From NCBI GenBank assembly GCA_010093685.1, contig MU006235.1:201780-265779 (forward strand): 64,000 nt of DNA. The letters are read 5' to 3'. A program made the translations under genes and the position numbers. How positions within the stretch are numbered: position 1 is the first letter of the stretch; each line of letters starts with the position of its first letter. Positions 29,770 to 41,472 of this stretch are shown here, piece after piece. The stretch comes from Ophiobolus disseminans. Its lineage: Eukaryota > Ascomycota > Dothideomycetes > Pleosporales > Phaeosphaeriaceae. The notes beneath the pieces were generated by a model. The model searched no databases and was not told the DNA's origin. It saw only the letters and a list, made by a program, of their open reading frames with translations.

Positions 29770-30891
29770 ATGAAGTCCCACAACGATAGCGACATGTTGG
29801 AACGAGGCGAACAGGCGCTAGTTTCTCTGTCCGACGAGATCAACTCGGCGACACGCAACCTCCACACGGCCCTCAACCGCCTCATAACGAGCCGCCTGCC
29901 GCTGGCCCTGCCCCCACACGCCGCCGACCCCTCGCTCTACACCACCGGCCTCCTGCACTTTGCCCACGTCTTCCTCACCTTCGAGTCGCTATGGGCCGAT
30001 CTCCAGCGCGACCACGGTAGCCGAGGCCCTGCGACAGCGCCTTTCTTAGACCCAAGCCCCGCCTCGCCCCCAACATCACCATTACTGTCCTATCTCCTCG
30101 TCAACCCCTATGACTCGCCCTCCTTCTTCACATCCACCCTTGGCGCGCCAACACCCCCGTCACCACAGCTCGTCTCATTCCTACAAACTGTGCGGCCGAG
30201 GGGTCTGATACGCTCGGTGCGCGTGAAGCGGGATCTGGAATGTCTGATGGGCCTACACCCAACAGATCTCGAGGTCCTGCTGGCCAAGTACCCTGGAGAC
30301 AAGGTCGCTGAATTCTGCACACATATCAGAAATGCGGTACACGAGAGACCCTGGACGCTGGTCAGCTATGCCTGGTGCTTCTACATGGCTGTCTTTTCGG
30401 GCGGCCGCTGGATACGTGCTGGCCTTTTGAGAGCCGGACCAGAGTTCTGGCAAACCGGCGAGGGAGATGGAAAGACAAACATCGCAAACCTGGCTGAGCG
30501 CGGCCTGTCTTTATGGCATTTCCCCGGCCAGTTCGACGGCGAAGACATCAAGCTCGAGTTCAAGGCCCATCTCGCAGCCGCCGAGACGCTTTTCACACCC
30601 GACGAGCGAGTTGACATCATCGAGGAGGCGAAGAATATTTTCCAGCTTTGCGCAAGTCTGGTAGAAGAGCTGGATTGTATGGCCGTTTCGCATCCCGCCG
30701 ATACCGACGCCCCGCTCCACGAAGCCGATCAGAGCAAATCAGACGCTGAGAAAGCGCCGCTCATCAGGGCCACAACTGCAGGGCGAACGTCAAGTAATCG
30801 AATCGTAGGATTCGTTCGAAGGCCTGAAGTCACCGGTACACTCGTGGCCTTGGCATGTCTTGCTTGTGTCACGCTGTTGCGGTTGCAGTAG
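29770..30891 (+). CDS. Heme oxygenase-like protein, tail-anchored
   Basis: Intronless, 373 residues from the ATG at 29,770 (another in-frame ATG lies at 29,794). The first helix carries SLSDEINSATRNLHTALNRL with His32 at the place of the proximal heme ligand. LLHFAHVFLTFESLWADL then follows the heme oxygenase pattern. A long helical middle (LVSYAWCFYMAVFSGGRWIR, matching the conserved YxxYMAxxxGG region) leads to a final hydrophobic segment (about 352-370, TLVALACLACVTLLRL), as in ER tail-anchored heme oxygenases. The family opens the heme ring to biliverdin, iron and CO. Fungal members of this length are often diverged, so activity is inferred. It is longer than yeast Hmx1 because of Pro-rich insertions near residues 90-130. 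Confidence 0.82.
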   Translation: MKSHNDSDMLERGEQALVSLSDEINSATRNLHTALNRLITSRLPLALPPHAADPSLYTTGLLHFAHVFLTFESLWADLQRDHGSRGPATAPFLDPSPASPPTSPLLSYLLVNPYDSPSFFTSTLGAPTPPSPQLVSFLQTVRPRGLIRSVRVKRDLECLMGLHPTDLEVLLAKYPGDKVAEFCTHIRNAVHERPWTLVSYAWCFYMAVFSGGRWIRAGLLRAGPEFWQTGEGDGKTNIANLAERGLSLWHFPGQFDGEDIKLEFKAHLAAAETLFTPDERVDIIEEAKNIFQLCASLVEELDCMAVSHPADTDAPLHEADQSKSDAEKAPLIRATTAGRTSSNRIVGFVRRPEVTGTLVALACLACVTLLRLQ

Positions 30892-31667
30892 TGGTAGCCT
30901 AGTCATCTTGCCTGGGCTGTGATATCCTCGCGCTTATTCCGAGTATGAGATGTCGTGGTCTTGCCAGGCGCAGATGGCGACATCCATGTTTTACTAGGTA
31001 CATGTTCTTTTGCATAGCGGAGCGCAGCACGATACCCTAGAGTCTAGACTAGATGCAAGCGTTATTAATACTTAACATTTTACCCCCTTGTTGGCGATCC
31101 CGCGGACTGTAGGAGAGCTGATGCCTATCTCTGTAGGAATTTCCTTACAAAGATGCGGACTCGCCGGCGTCCGCCCAGCATTCAAATCTTCGCATTTCGT
31201 CCGAAACGCAGACATCATGCGCCAAAAGGACTTGCTCAAAATTTCGCCGACCAAAAGCGCACCCAAGGTCAGGTCGAGAAAAGCGGAATGCCGGACCGCC
31301 CGGTAGCCGTGCACTTTACCCCAGATTCATCCCCTGCCAATATCCGGAGCCTCATGACAAGTTTCGTCAAGTATATTAACCCGGCCTTGCATTGACGTCG
31401 TCGGGCCTACTATGGAAGTTTCCACACTAGTTCCTCGCAACGTTCATTGGCGCACCCAAATGAAGGAACATGAATCCCCATATTTTGACCATAAGAAGAG
31501 CCGGAGGCGAGGACACAGATGCAGCAGCAATTAGTGAACGACATGGAAATGTATTGTATCGAACAGCGAATAATTGCGCCACCGCGATCCTATAAGATGG
31601 CCATCTCACCCAACCACTCTGTTCTACTTGTGCAATATCAATTTCAGTCACTCCTTACACCTTCACC
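30892..31667. other. Intergenic / GH131 promoter side
   Basis: No gene seen. Short frames at 31,070-31,400 on both strands look random. Confidence 0.55.
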
Positions 31668-32600
31668 ATGTACACGCAAACACTCGTCTCTCTGGTTGCA
31701 GCGGCCTCAACCGTGCTGGCCGCTCCCCATCTTCACAAGCACATCCGCGCAGAACCGAAGTGCCCTATAGTATTTGACGGCCGTGTTCCTCTCAATACAG
31801 CGCCTACTTTCTTCGACACATACGCAACAAACACCATTTTCAACCCTGACTACGTCAAGGGAAATGATATCAAGTGGAGCGAGATCCTCAAATTCCCTAA
31901 TGACACATCGCGTTTCGATGGAGACAAATACACCGCCGTTGAGGTCACGCTATCTGACAAGTCCATCTTCCAGAAGCAGAACGGCTTTCGACGAGCAGGT
32001 CTCCAGTTCCTCAAAGATGCGTCCGACGGCGAGGGTGGTAAAGGCGTGAAGACACTACACTGGAGTGTCAAGCAGGATCCCGCCCGGCCATTGAACCTCA
32101 CGCACGAGTACCTAAACGTGTGGCATGAGGCGGGCGACTACTCGAGCAATCAGATTCAGTTCCAAGCCGGATCAATCATTGGCAAGAGCAATGCAGACAA
32201 GAACAACTTCAAGATCTTGGATCGCAATGGTGCGCAGTTGTACACTATTCCAATTGACCAGAAGAACTGGCAGAACTTTGCGCTCAAGCTGGACTACAAC
32301 AAGAAGTAAGTTTGCCGACTCCACAGATTCCAGGAAACTTCCAAAAGCTGTTTGCTAACGATACCGTCTAGCCAAGTCACCGTCTACTACTCTGTCGGCG
32401 CCGCTGAGCTCAAGGCCGTTTCGACCAACAAGTCGGCCAACTTGGCTGGTGGCGGCCAGTTCCAACTCGGCATACTCAAGAAACCAACCGGATCGACCGA
32501 TGTCGTTAATAACGGCTACCAATCAAAGAACTTGAATGAGGGCCAGATCTATGGCGGGATTTTCCTTGAAGACTCTGCTGATGGGTGTGTGTCGCTATAG
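31668..32600 (+). CDS. Secreted glycoside hydrolase family 131-like protein
   Basis: Two exons (31,668-32,305; 32,372-32,600) with a 66-bp intron (branch GCTAACG) give 288 residues. The signal peptide is MYTQTLVSLVAAASTVLA, followed by a short propeptide-like HLHKHIRAEPK. The mature part begins with CPIVFDGRVP and carries FNPDYVKGNDIKWSEILKFP and FRRAGLQFL, the words I associate with GH131, a fungal beta-glucanase family active on beta-1,3/1,4/1,6-linked glucans. Middle repeats of short strands fit a beta-jelly-roll. The C-terminus has one Cys (DSADGCVSL) that could pair with the Cys near the start. Catalytic residues are not assigned. Likely acts on plant or fungal cell-wall glucan outside the cell. 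Confidence 0.8.
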
Positions 32601-33018
32601 ACGTGGATAGGGTCGTGTGTATGGAGAGCCTGAAACCTAGTTGTATATATCTGGGTAGCTTGTATATAAACCATCCATCAATCTTGTAATTTCCACAGCA
32701 AAGGCATGCAGAGTCGAAATGGTTGGATGCAGCGACCGCCTGAATGTGCAGTATGAGTGCTGACAACTTTTAGGTGAAAATATAGCAAAAGTGATGGGGT
32801 CAATCACCTGAGAGCCTCCTGGGCGATGTGACCCAGCTTGAGCCAACAAGAGACGCTGCTGCGTGCACATTTGTTTGCTTGGCTGTGATAGGCTAGCGTG
32901 GTCCTCTCACCGGTCACCAACTGCAGTCTCGCCCAACTTCTTCTCATCGCACCACTCAATTTCAAACTTCTGACACTGCAAATCTCACGCAACTCAAAGT
33001 TGACTTTGCGAAACGAGC
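32601..33018. other. Intergenic
   Basis: GH131 3' flank and F-box gene 5' flank; nothing else seen. Confidence 0.6.
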
Positions 33019-34329
33019 ATGGAGTACGAGCCTGCACCATTCCCGCCAATACCGGACCATGGCAAGGCTGTTCTCGCCAACGTAGCAGCCATGAGCGGCG
33101 GAGCGTCCATACTTGCCTGTCCCGCTGAGCTCATCGACCAAATCATCGCCTCGCTTAGTTTGAAGGATATACAAAGCTTCCGTATCTCGTCGCGCGCTCT
33201 CCAAGTTCGTTCCCTTGATCACTTCCGGAAGGCCTACTTTGGGGCGAAAACCGTCAACATCTCCCCCGACGGTATCGGCGATCTAGCTGCTCTCGCAAAA
33301 AGTCCACATTTAAGCCGTGACATGCACGCACTTACGGTCCACTTCTGCGACGATACGATGCGAGTAGCACACAGCATGAAACATTTCCCTTTCACGCGCT
33401 GGGCTTTTGTGAACAGCGAAGAGCGCAAGGCGACGCGGATTCTATCCAAAATGAATGTTTTTGAGAGCCCTTACTTCCAAAACGCCATTCGTAATCACAG
33501 TCCAGGTGATTTGATCTGGTCAATAAAGAACTATCGGGCCGGCGAGGTCATTACTGCCGACATGGCGGATCAGGTAAACAACTGGGTAGCTTTCATGGTG
33601 ACGGACGGCTGGATCGACTTGCTGAAGAATGCCCTGGCCAATTTACAAAAGCTGAGAACTTTCTCACTTTGTGATTGTACACATGGGTGCACCGCTGGAC
33701 ACGCGCATGCGCCCAACCGGACAACAGACCTGTCAGAATATCCGCTCCCGATACATCACCTATCCACTATACTCTCCTCAGGATCAAATCATATCAGCGA
33801 AATTAGCTTGGACTTCAAATTGGACTCACCGAAGACCCTACAGAGAATGCTGAGAGATTTAGAGTCATTCTTTCCTTATCTGCAGAAGCTGTCCATCGCT
33901 GCGCGTGACGGTGCATGGCCTGACAGAATACCAAGGAGACTTGATCCCGGAACCCAGTTTCAACATCTCAAAGAACTGCATATCAGACCTTCCTACGACT
34001 CTCTGCTCTTGGCCACGACCCTCTTTGAAGCCATCAAGCAAGGCACATTTTCCGCGCTTGAGACTCTAGCCATAGATGATCTGCGCTGGAGTTACGACGA
34101 GTTCATGCCTAGCATGAACTGTCTGAACATTCGGACTCTAATGCTCAGCAACATCGACCTGTTTCATCTCGCAATACCTCATATCTCATGGACTCAAGAC
34201 ACCTTTCTCCATTCATTGTTTGAGAACAAGTTCCTTAGAACCGTTCACATCAACGGTGTGGGTGGTGGACTCTTTAGGCGGGGGGCCAAGGTATTCTATG
34301 CTTCCGAAACAGTTACTGAGAAGCAGTAA
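33019..34329 (+). CDS. F-box domain protein
   Basis: Intronless, 436 residues. After a short Pro-rich start and a Gly/Ser linker, residues about 32-75 form an F-box (LACPAELIDQIIASLSLKDI ... FRISSRALQVRSLDHFRKAYF). The rest is helical with a leucine-rich-like C-terminal half (LEKL/LKEL-type words around residues 270-400). Two Cys/His clusters (CDCTHGCTAGHAHAP) lie near residue 220. F-box proteins dock substrates to SCF ubiquitin ligases through Skp1; the target cannot be read. The start is the first ATG of the frame. Confidence 0.8.
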   Translation: MEYEPAPFPPIPDHGKAVLANVAAMSGGASILACPAELIDQIIASLSLKDIQSFRISSRALQVRSLDHFRKAYFGAKTVNISPDGIGDLAALAKSPHLSRDMHALTVHFCDDTMRVAHSMKHFPFTRWAFVNSEERKATRILSKMNVFESPYFQNAIRNHSPGDLIWSIKNYRAGEVITADMADQVNNWVAFMVTDGWIDLLKNALANLQKLRTFSLCDCTHGCTAGHAHAPNRTTDLSEYPLPIHHLSTILSSGSNHISEISLDFKLDSPKTLQRMLRDLESFFPYLQKLSIAARDGAWPDRIPRRLDPGTQFQHLKELHIRPSYDSLLLATTLFEAIKQGTFSALETLAIDDLRWSYDEFMPSMNCLNIRTLMLSNIDLFHLAIPHISWTQDTFLHSLFENKFLRTVHINGVGGGLFRRGAKVFYASETVTEKQ

Positions 34330-35078
34330 TCGAATGAGCGGATGTGACCAGATAGAGCGGCGGGGATCTAACGAATACGACAAAAGCCTCGAAAGTGCGA
34401 CCCTTGCCGACGTCCGCCCTCCAATCACATGTAGTACATGAATCAGACGCACAAAGTCGGTCGAATTATACTCTCAGCATGTTTGTGAAAAGAGTCCGGC
34501 GAACGGGTTTCGAGCTGAAGGTGGCTGCAGCGATTGCGGTTCGCGACACCATTGCTCGACTGGGCTTGAAAGTCATGACGATTACAACAAGAAGTACAGG
34601 GTAGCCGGGACGGCTTAAACCCTTAAAAGTTGTTTCTGCTTAGCGAAAAATAACGACGGCTGTCAACTTTCTTTTTACAATGCTTGAACTATGGTGATGA
34701 TGGCGCTCTAGATGGTCTCACACGGTGGGCGCATTGCAGGCGCAATGTCGACAAGGCTTCCCAAAAAATGTATTTATTGACTTACTAGTAGCAGAGCAAA
34801 ATTCAACTCAGGTGTTGAGTGCACATTGACAGAAGGTCTCGTTAACTACCGGAACTAAGAGGATCGACTTCTACCCCACATTCTCAGCACGCCATGCGCA
34901 TGGATTGTGATGTCACACTACGACTACTCTCATTTATCCGCCATTCTGCTGCACTTGAACCAATTGGCTTCGTCCGTAATCGAGTTCGTCCCATACATGA
35001 GCGTGTTTTCGATAACGAGTCCAGAGAGCTACGTTTGGTACAGTCAAGGTCCTGTCAGGCTGCAACAGCCACCGAGCC
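34330..35078. other. Intergenic
   Basis: Short frames only. Holds the promoter of the following oxygenase gene. Confidence 0.55.
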
Positions 35079-36191
35079 ATGCCTCCTTCAGACTTCACAT
35101 CCATCCCCATCATTGACCTTTCCAAGGCCCAAAATGGAAACACAAGAGAAGAGTTGCTAGAAGATCTCAGACATGCTATAATCAATGTTGGGTTTCTCTA
35201 CATATCGAATCATAGCGTTCCCAGCGCCGTCACGAAGAGTTTGGTCGATGCACTTCCAGTATTGTTCGGTTTCTCTGAACACGAGAAAGAAGAAGTAGCA
35301 TTGGGAAAATCACCGCACTTTCTGGGATATAGTGCAACGGGAGCGGAAATGACAGCTGGCCACGCGGACCTTAGAGAGCAGTTTGAGTTTGCGACTGAGC
35401 TTGAGAGTGGTTGGAGAGAAGGACAACCGCTGTTTGAGAAGTTGAGAGGCCCAAATCAGGTCAGTAAATTGTGTCGTTCTATCACCTCTACTCAATGTAT
35501 CGTGTGTTAGTGGCCGTCCACGTACCCAGCTTTGCGTCCGATTGTGCAAACATACATATCAGAGCTCACCCAACTCAGCGAAAAGTTCCTCGCATTCGCC
35601 GCTGAAGCACTATCATTGCCTCTAGAAACGTTCACACCATTTATCTCGGATCAGCATCGCCTTAAGCTCGTACACTATCCAGCGTCGCAGTGTGGCGCAA
35701 CTCAAGGCGTCGGTCCACACAAAGACTCATCCGGCTGGTGGACATTCCTGCTGCAGGCATCTCCACCACACATCAAGGGCTTACAGGCGCTTAACAAGCA
35801 CGGTGACTGGATAGATGTTCCAAACATCCCTGGAACCTTCGTCGTCAACATAGGACAAGGATTTGAAGTCGTGACCAATGGAGTGTGCAAGGCTACGACG
35901 CACCGCGTGCTTTCGGGAGCAGACGAGCGCTACAGCGTACCATTCTTCCAGGGCATGAGAAGAGATTTGACGAAGGAGATAGCGGTGGGAACGCTAAAAG
36001 AGCATTTTGGAAGCGCGGCGTTTGTTGGGAGTCATGAGAGTGATGTAGGTAGAGATATTGATAGCGCGTTCTTGAAAGGGAAGTACGATACATGGGGCGA
36101 TACGCAACTGAGGACGAAAATTAGGAGTCATCAAGATGTCGGTAAAAGGTTCTATGGGGAGGTGTTTGAGAAATATGTTAGCGACGCGTAA
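35079..36191 (+). CDS. Fe(II)/2-oxoglutarate-dependent oxygenase (isopenicillin N synthase-like)
   Basis: Two exons (35,079-35,459; 35,511-36,191) with a 51-bp intron give 353 residues. The N-terminal DIOX_N part reads IPIIDLSKA ... LRHAIINVGFLYISNHSVP, the common start of this superfamily. The double-stranded beta-helix carries the metal ligands in GPHKDSSGW (His197, Asp199) and ATTHRV (His258). The 2OG-binding pair follows in RYSVPFF (Arg267, Ser269). All key residues are present, so the enzyme should be active. Fungal members hydroxylate, desaturate or cyclise small molecules; the substrate is not evident. A second, distinct member lies at 50,667-51,804. Confidence 0.9.
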
Positions 36192-37513
36192 TTTTCATGA
36201 CGTACGTTTAGGGTAATGCTCAGAAATGGTAACACGATAACCTGTCGCCTTTTGAACGAAGCTTTTTCCTCGAGGTTCACCGTGTCGGCGAATTCTCAAT
36301 GAAAAAGAGACCTTTGAGAGCGAGGCGGGATGGGCTGGCACCAAATCCCCACCTCGAACGGCAGGTCGAACATCAAACAGCGCCCAAAGAGCAGCTTTAT
36401 GTCCCTCAACGTAGGTCGATCGCAGAGTGAACTGCAATGGACAAACACGGTAGTGAAGGCGGACAGCACCATCCACAAGCCCCTCACGTACTTTTCTCTA
36501 GCGGTCCGAAGAGCGCAACCAAGAGTAAAGGCCTCCCATGCTGAAAGCCAGTGCATGACGAGAAACGTAAAGTGCCAGGCTCCGGAGTCTTGTACGACTC
36601 GCAACGAAGGTTGCGGGCGGTGATTGGCGAGTTCAAGATCTGCGGAGCGTTTGGCTGTTGCGTCTTCAAGTGCCAGGGCTGGCCTCCGTACCACACTTGG
36701 CCTCATCGCTGCGGGTAGTCATGGAAATCTCCATAAGACATTCAAACATGGAGTGACCACGCGTTGAGGAAGAGAAAAGGTTTGAAGGGTCGAAGAGCCT
36801 CACGCGGTGACCAAAAAAATGTGGACTCTACAGTTAACGCCGATCCCTCGCTAAAGATAACAAGCGATAATAAAGTCCTTCTTTTTAACGCTCTCTTACG
36901 TAGGAATAACGTTTAATAGAGATAAGCTAAATAAATAAAATTACAGAGGGAAGCGTGCTCTTGTCAGATTTGATGAGGTATAAGGATCTGATGATCGATG
37001 CGATGAATTGATCATTCTTTATGTTGTTCCCCGCTCCAGTGCAGAGTTTTACCTCGTGTCGGATCTAGTACTAGTGTGCCAAGGTGCCTGTGCCAACCAC
37101 TCCTGTTTCATCTGGTGTTATGACCTCATAGCACCCCTGATATCTAACAGCTCTATAGTACTATTTAATTACTTCTTTAAAATAATTTCTATTTGTAGAG
37201 AAATAACGTGCTTAATTAGGCAGATTTGTGAGTTCGCATTATTTTAGTAACCGCGTGAGCCTTTAATAGTCGGGTGCGTGCGAACCGCTAGCCCTGCACT
37301 AGCTTAGATAAGCAGGACCGTGCAGTGCAGCGACGTCACGTTTGGCGTCAATGATCACAAAGAGCATCTCGGATCTGTTGACTGGGAGGTGACATTCAAT
37401 TCTAGGCGTGGCAAAGAATGGCATCTCAAGAGGTTACCTCCAGACGTGCTAACGCAAGCCATCATTCAAGTGATCCCTAGGTTTGACATGCACTCCATAT
37501 TTTTCTCGGAGAC
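36192..37513. other. Intergenic with an AT-rich, repeat-like core (about 36,820-37,260)
   Basis: The middle third is clearly more AT-rich (GATAATAAAG, TTTAAAATAATTT) and carries no frame of note. It resembles an eroded transposon or LTR fragment, but no terminal repeats could be identified. A 136-codon minus frame at 36,296-36,706 has one hydrophobic stretch and no homology I recognise. Confidence 0.45.
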
Positions 37514-39304
37514 TCAATACCAGTCGCCCCCAATCTCATCCGCCTTGACTTTTCCAGGATTCATTGAAAGAATGCGCTGGCCCGGAACAGTGTCGGTGAA
37601 GGCGCTTTCAAACACGCCGCTTACTGCTCGTCGCCCGATCTCAAGAAAGCTATCGAAGTCTTCGTTCATTCCGGCAATAGCAGCCCACTCTTTGTCATCT
37701 GGGCTCCGTCCAGGACCCAGGTCACTCCATCTTGTCACATTCAACGCTTGTTTGAAACGCTCGTGCGAGGAGTTCTTGACAGTCTTGTCTTCTACCGTTC
37801 GGAGCTCGAACAGGTATTCAGTCGGACACTCAGGGCAGCGCCGCATTGGCCTACAGCGACTGCAAAGATTGACCATTCCAACAGGCTTCTTGCCCGCGTA
37901 TTTGTCCTTGAGCTGCGTGACAGCGTGGAAAGGATCTGATAATGAGTCAAATGGAATATGATCGAGTGCGCATTTTGGAATGGACGTCAGAATGCCGTTC
38001 TTCCAATGAGAGCATACACTGAAGTATGGTGTAAAATCGCCTCTGCTAAAGAGCAGCATACGTTTCGCAGCAGGTGTCATTCCACCTTCAACATAGTGTT
38101 GAGACTGCACTCTCATCATGACATGACCATTGTCGCCGACATGATACATAGACTCGTGTCTCCATTTAGAATATGGGTCTTTCCACCTCCGCGCAAGGGT
38201 CTGGTGGCTGATGCCGAATTCGGGTCCAAAAGCCCAGGATCGCCGAGCTAGCTGTACGAAAGCGAAAGGAAGTAGACGGCCGTCCGTAATTCGTATACGT
38301 GGCGGCGGGAGATGGATGTTCGTCCGATTCGGACATTCGAAAAGTGGATTGAGGACAGAGTGAGGTTTGAGAGTTTCCAGTCCTGGCTGTATGCGCAGAT
38401 GCCACTGAGCACACGGGAAGCAAAAGAGATGGCGAGGGAGCTTGTGGTCCATTGCAAGAAGGAAGTTTAGGCGATGAGGGCGGTTTGTCGGATCTAGAAG
38501 TAGTTTATGCGGATGTCTACCAAGCCGAGTATACATGGTTCGACACGTAGATGAGAGATTGGCCACGTCAAGCGGTGTCAAGAAGTCTGCAACGCGGAGC
38601 CAAACTTCGGGTGACACCCCACTTAGCATTCCAGTACCATCAGGCTTCGAGTGATCGTAATCAAGCGAAGCTTCGTAGGTCTTTTCTTCGATGGTATCCA
38701 GTTCCTCATTGAATGTGAAAGCGTGCATCATGTCTGTCAGGTCTTTTCGCTCTCCTGTGTCTTTGTCAAGGACCTCGTCTGGCTTCGGCATCCGGTGAGC
38801 TTTGCTCAATTTCGCTGGGGGCGGTTTTGTCATGGTAGATTGCTGGGTTTTCTCTGACATGTAATCATCGTTAAATTGCGGTATTGATGCCGACCTCGAA
38901 CCTTGCGCTTTATATAAGGGCGCAGCATACTGTTGTTGTCCTTCGGAATTCCTTCGGTACTGATCCAGAGGCGAATCTTGGTGTGGGTAGGTACGGGTAT
39001 GGCTGATGGTGGAATTGACCGCAGCATAAGGATTGTCTCTATATCCCTGGGTCACTGAAGCAGTGGCATCTGTATACGTAGGAAGGCCAGGATCTTCGTT
39101 TGTCAAGTCGATGCTTTGACTTGTGAAGCTACCGGAATCCTGGCGTTGGGGATTTGCCACGATCCCGCCACCAAGCTTTTCGGCTCCGCGCACCTGGCTC
39201 TGCGATCCCCTCTTGGACAGCTTCTTACGAGAATTCGTGTCTTCAGTCGACCTCTTGCCAAACAAGGCGCGAAAACCTCCCTTTTTTGGTGTCGCGTCCG
39301 CCAT
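37514..39304 (-). CDS. F-box domain protein with Cys-rich motif
   Basis: Intronless, 596 residues from the ATG at 39,304 (MADATPKKGGFRALFGKR); the frame is open further upstream but without protein character. Residues 1-200 are disordered and Ser/Gln-rich. An F-box lies at about 228-262 (LSGVSPEVWLRVADFLTPLD ... SSTCRTMYTRLG). Behind it come CFPCAQWHLR and a CSRCRPMRRCPECP cluster that could bind zinc. The C-terminal half is typical of a group of Dothideomycete F-box proteins. Substrate unknown. It faces the preceding oxygenase gene tail to tail. Confidence 0.8.
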   Translation of the reverse strand: MADATPKKGGFRALFGKRSTEDTNSRKKLSKRGSQSQVRGAEKLGGGIVANPQRQDSGSFTSQSIDLTNEDPGLPTYTDATASVTQGYRDNPYAAVNSTISHTRTYPHQDSPLDQYRRNSEGQQQYAAPLYKAQGSRSASIPQFNDDYMSEKTQQSTMTKPPPAKLSKAHRMPKPDEVLDKDTGERKDLTDMMHAFTFNEELDTIEEKTYEASLDYDHSKPDGTGMLSGVSPEVWLRVADFLTPLDVANLSSTCRTMYTRLGRHPHKLLLDPTNRPHRLNFLLAMDHKLPRHLFCFPCAQWHLRIQPGLETLKPHSVLNPLFECPNRTNIHLPPPRIRITDGRLLPFAFVQLARRSWAFGPEFGISHQTLARRWKDPYSKWRHESMYHVGDNGHVMMRVQSQHYVEGGMTPAAKRMLLFSRGDFTPYFSVCSHWKNGILTSIPKCALDHIPFDSLSDPFHAVTQLKDKYAGKKPVGMVNLCSRCRPMRRCPECPTEYLFELRTVEDKTVKNSSHERFKQALNVTRWSDLGPGRSPDDKEWAAIAGMNEDFDSFLEIGRRAVSGVFESAFTDTVPGQRILSMNPGKVKADEIGGDWY

Positions 39305-40260
39305 GCTGCGACAAGATTGCGATCTCCAAAGTTGCTGTGCTATTGATGTAGGATAACGGTTTCGGTTGGAGCAGACGGTAAGGCTTTGTGTCAAACCACG
39401 GAGAATGCAATTGATGTTTGCAGGTAAGATGCGCCTCGACGAGGAGTGATGAAAATGTCTCAACTGTAAACACTGTGGATGCTGATCGTCATAGCGCAAT
39501 GGGCCGCCTCGGCAAAACCTCCGCCGTCATCCGCGCTTCGAGTTTGAGGATCCGGGGAGCCGTCCAGCTGCATGTCATCGTCAGGTAATTACTACTGTTT
39601 GGTACACACATAGACTAGCTGGCGGATTTCGAACGATGGAACACGCGGGTATAAGAAGAGGAAAGAAGACACGCACGAAGTCGCGAACCGAGCACAGGCC
39701 ATCTGACGTAATCTGATTGGTCTGGAACGAGACGGCGATCAAACGTCTCCCCCTCAACCTTCGTGTCGCGTGCTGCGCCCAGCACATACTTGCTAACATG
39801 TCGAGTAGTGGGGTTGTCTCTTGTCGCTACCTAGGGTTGGTCGCGCCGTAAAAGGGACATTGTAAAATTGGGGACGTCTCATCAATTTATCCCCTCAGGC
39901 CACCTCACAATGCACTCGCCGTATTGCTGACTAAAGGCAGAGATCATTCTAGGGGCTGAGATTGAAGCATGGGACATTGTAGTTTCATTTAGCAGCTTCT
40001 TATCCTGTTTCCACGTGGAGACGTTGCGTCTCGCAGGATAGCACTTGCACACAAGGCTTGTTCTATCCTTCTCCCTGGTTACCTCTCTCTTCCCATCTCA
40101 CATCTTGCACCAAACTTGAGGCAAACAATCGTGGATGCCAATTCCGGACTCAAGTATCGACGTCCACACCGTTCAGACGATGAATGCACTCCCAGCTTTC
40201 CTCCTCTAGAGTGCGCGCGTCGAAAGGTATGCACTACCTGCCCAAGTTGTGACAGAGGCC
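39305..40260. other. Intergenic
   Basis: Promoter side of the F-box gene and 3' side of the MIF4G-like gene; only short frames, none supported. Confidence 0.55.
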
Positions 40261-41472
40261 CTAAACGAACTTGACGTTATCCGGCTCCTGCTCGTGCGAG
40301 TTCGCCTTAAGACTTCCGAGAAGAGTCGTCAGCCGCTTTGACGGACTCGGGCGAGCCATCCCGTCTAGAACTGGGCCGACAAGAATGAGGAAGCAACCCA
40401 ACGTTCGGAGGTTCTCAGCGGAGAAGACCACGTCTGAGTTCACCATCTTCTCGATTGCCACATAAGCGACTTCCTGGGTGGCCTTTGAGGCGCCAATCTT
40501 TGTATCGTTTGTGATTTGATTGAGGAAGCGAGTAACGTCAACGCGGCTCCAATCCCGTTGGTCCGCGAACAGATCCTCGTCAGTGCCGTGGGGACCTCCA
40601 AAGTGATGTATCGGCTGATCAGCTGCTTCCATGAAAGACTCGTCATCCTCCATGAATGAACGCTCCGCCTCATATGGCTCGATGTCAGCGCAGAAGAGGC
40701 TGAAGACTTCTTCCAATCCGTCGATGATCTGGACTTGGACGGGGTCAAATGGAGTTTGACTGTCTCTCTTGCGCTTCTGGAGAACGTCCCATGCCTCTTG
40801 TAGCTCCTGACTACAGCCGGATACAGCGACGACATTGATCCGCGGCAAAAGACAGAGGCAGAATTCCGCGAACACACACAAATTGTTCTCGAAGATCAAG
40901 TACTCTGATCTCGCCATTTTCTGGACAACGGAGGAAGCGGCTGTTGCTGTGACAAGGTTGCTGCCGACATCGAAGGCTTTGTCGACAACTTCGAGCATGT
41001 TCCTGACATCAGGTGAGTCCCACTCGCCGTCTTTGTCGAGTTCCGCCGTACATTTGTCGATGACGCGTTGCACGACGATTTGACTACCTGTCGCTGCACC
41101 GTGCTCAAAGTCGGTGTCGTCGATGAAACTTAAGTCTAAGTTCATAAAGAAAGCCCTGTGCGACTATTAGAACGACTCGCAAGTCCTCACATAGTTAGCC
41201 TACCTGTAGAACCGCACAGCTGCATCGGTCGCCCAGTTCCGCTGTCTGACGAGCTTGCTGTGAACAACATCAATGAGGCCGAATAGTTTGACAGGGTCCC
41301 TTCCCATCGCTTCTTGTATCCTTGTAAAGGCTTCTTCGATGGTTGCGTTGTCGGAATCGCTATCGAATATATCCACTACTAGGCGCGCGGTCCCCTGAAA
41401 CTCGAAATGATTTGCGTATACATCTTGACATAATTCAATAGTATGCGAAGCGTTGCTTGTTGTTGTTTCCAT
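40261..41472 (-). CDS. MIF4G-like helical-repeat protein, diverged paralog 1
   Basis: Two exons (41,472-41,204; 41,155-40,261) with a 48-bp intron give 387 residues, all predicted helical. The C-terminal third (DWSRVDVTRFLNQI ... AIEKMVNSDVVFSAENLRTL, then GCFLILVGPVLDG) aligns without gaps over long stretches with the neighbouring gene at 41,762-42,568, including the shared DWSR word. The N-terminal part (AFTRIQEAMGRDPVKLFGLI ... LVRQRNWATDAAVRFYRAFF) also matches the start of a MIF4G helix set. An acidic insert (YEAERSFMEDDESFMEAADQ) separates two repeat units. MIF4G domains of eIF4G and relatives bind RNA helicases or cap-binding proteins. Whether this diverged copy still does is unknown. 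Confidence 0.75.

Noticed and set aside
36296..36706. 136-codon minus-strand frame with an ATG
   Set aside because: One hydrophobic patch but no family; codon use looks random, so it is listed only in the gap description.
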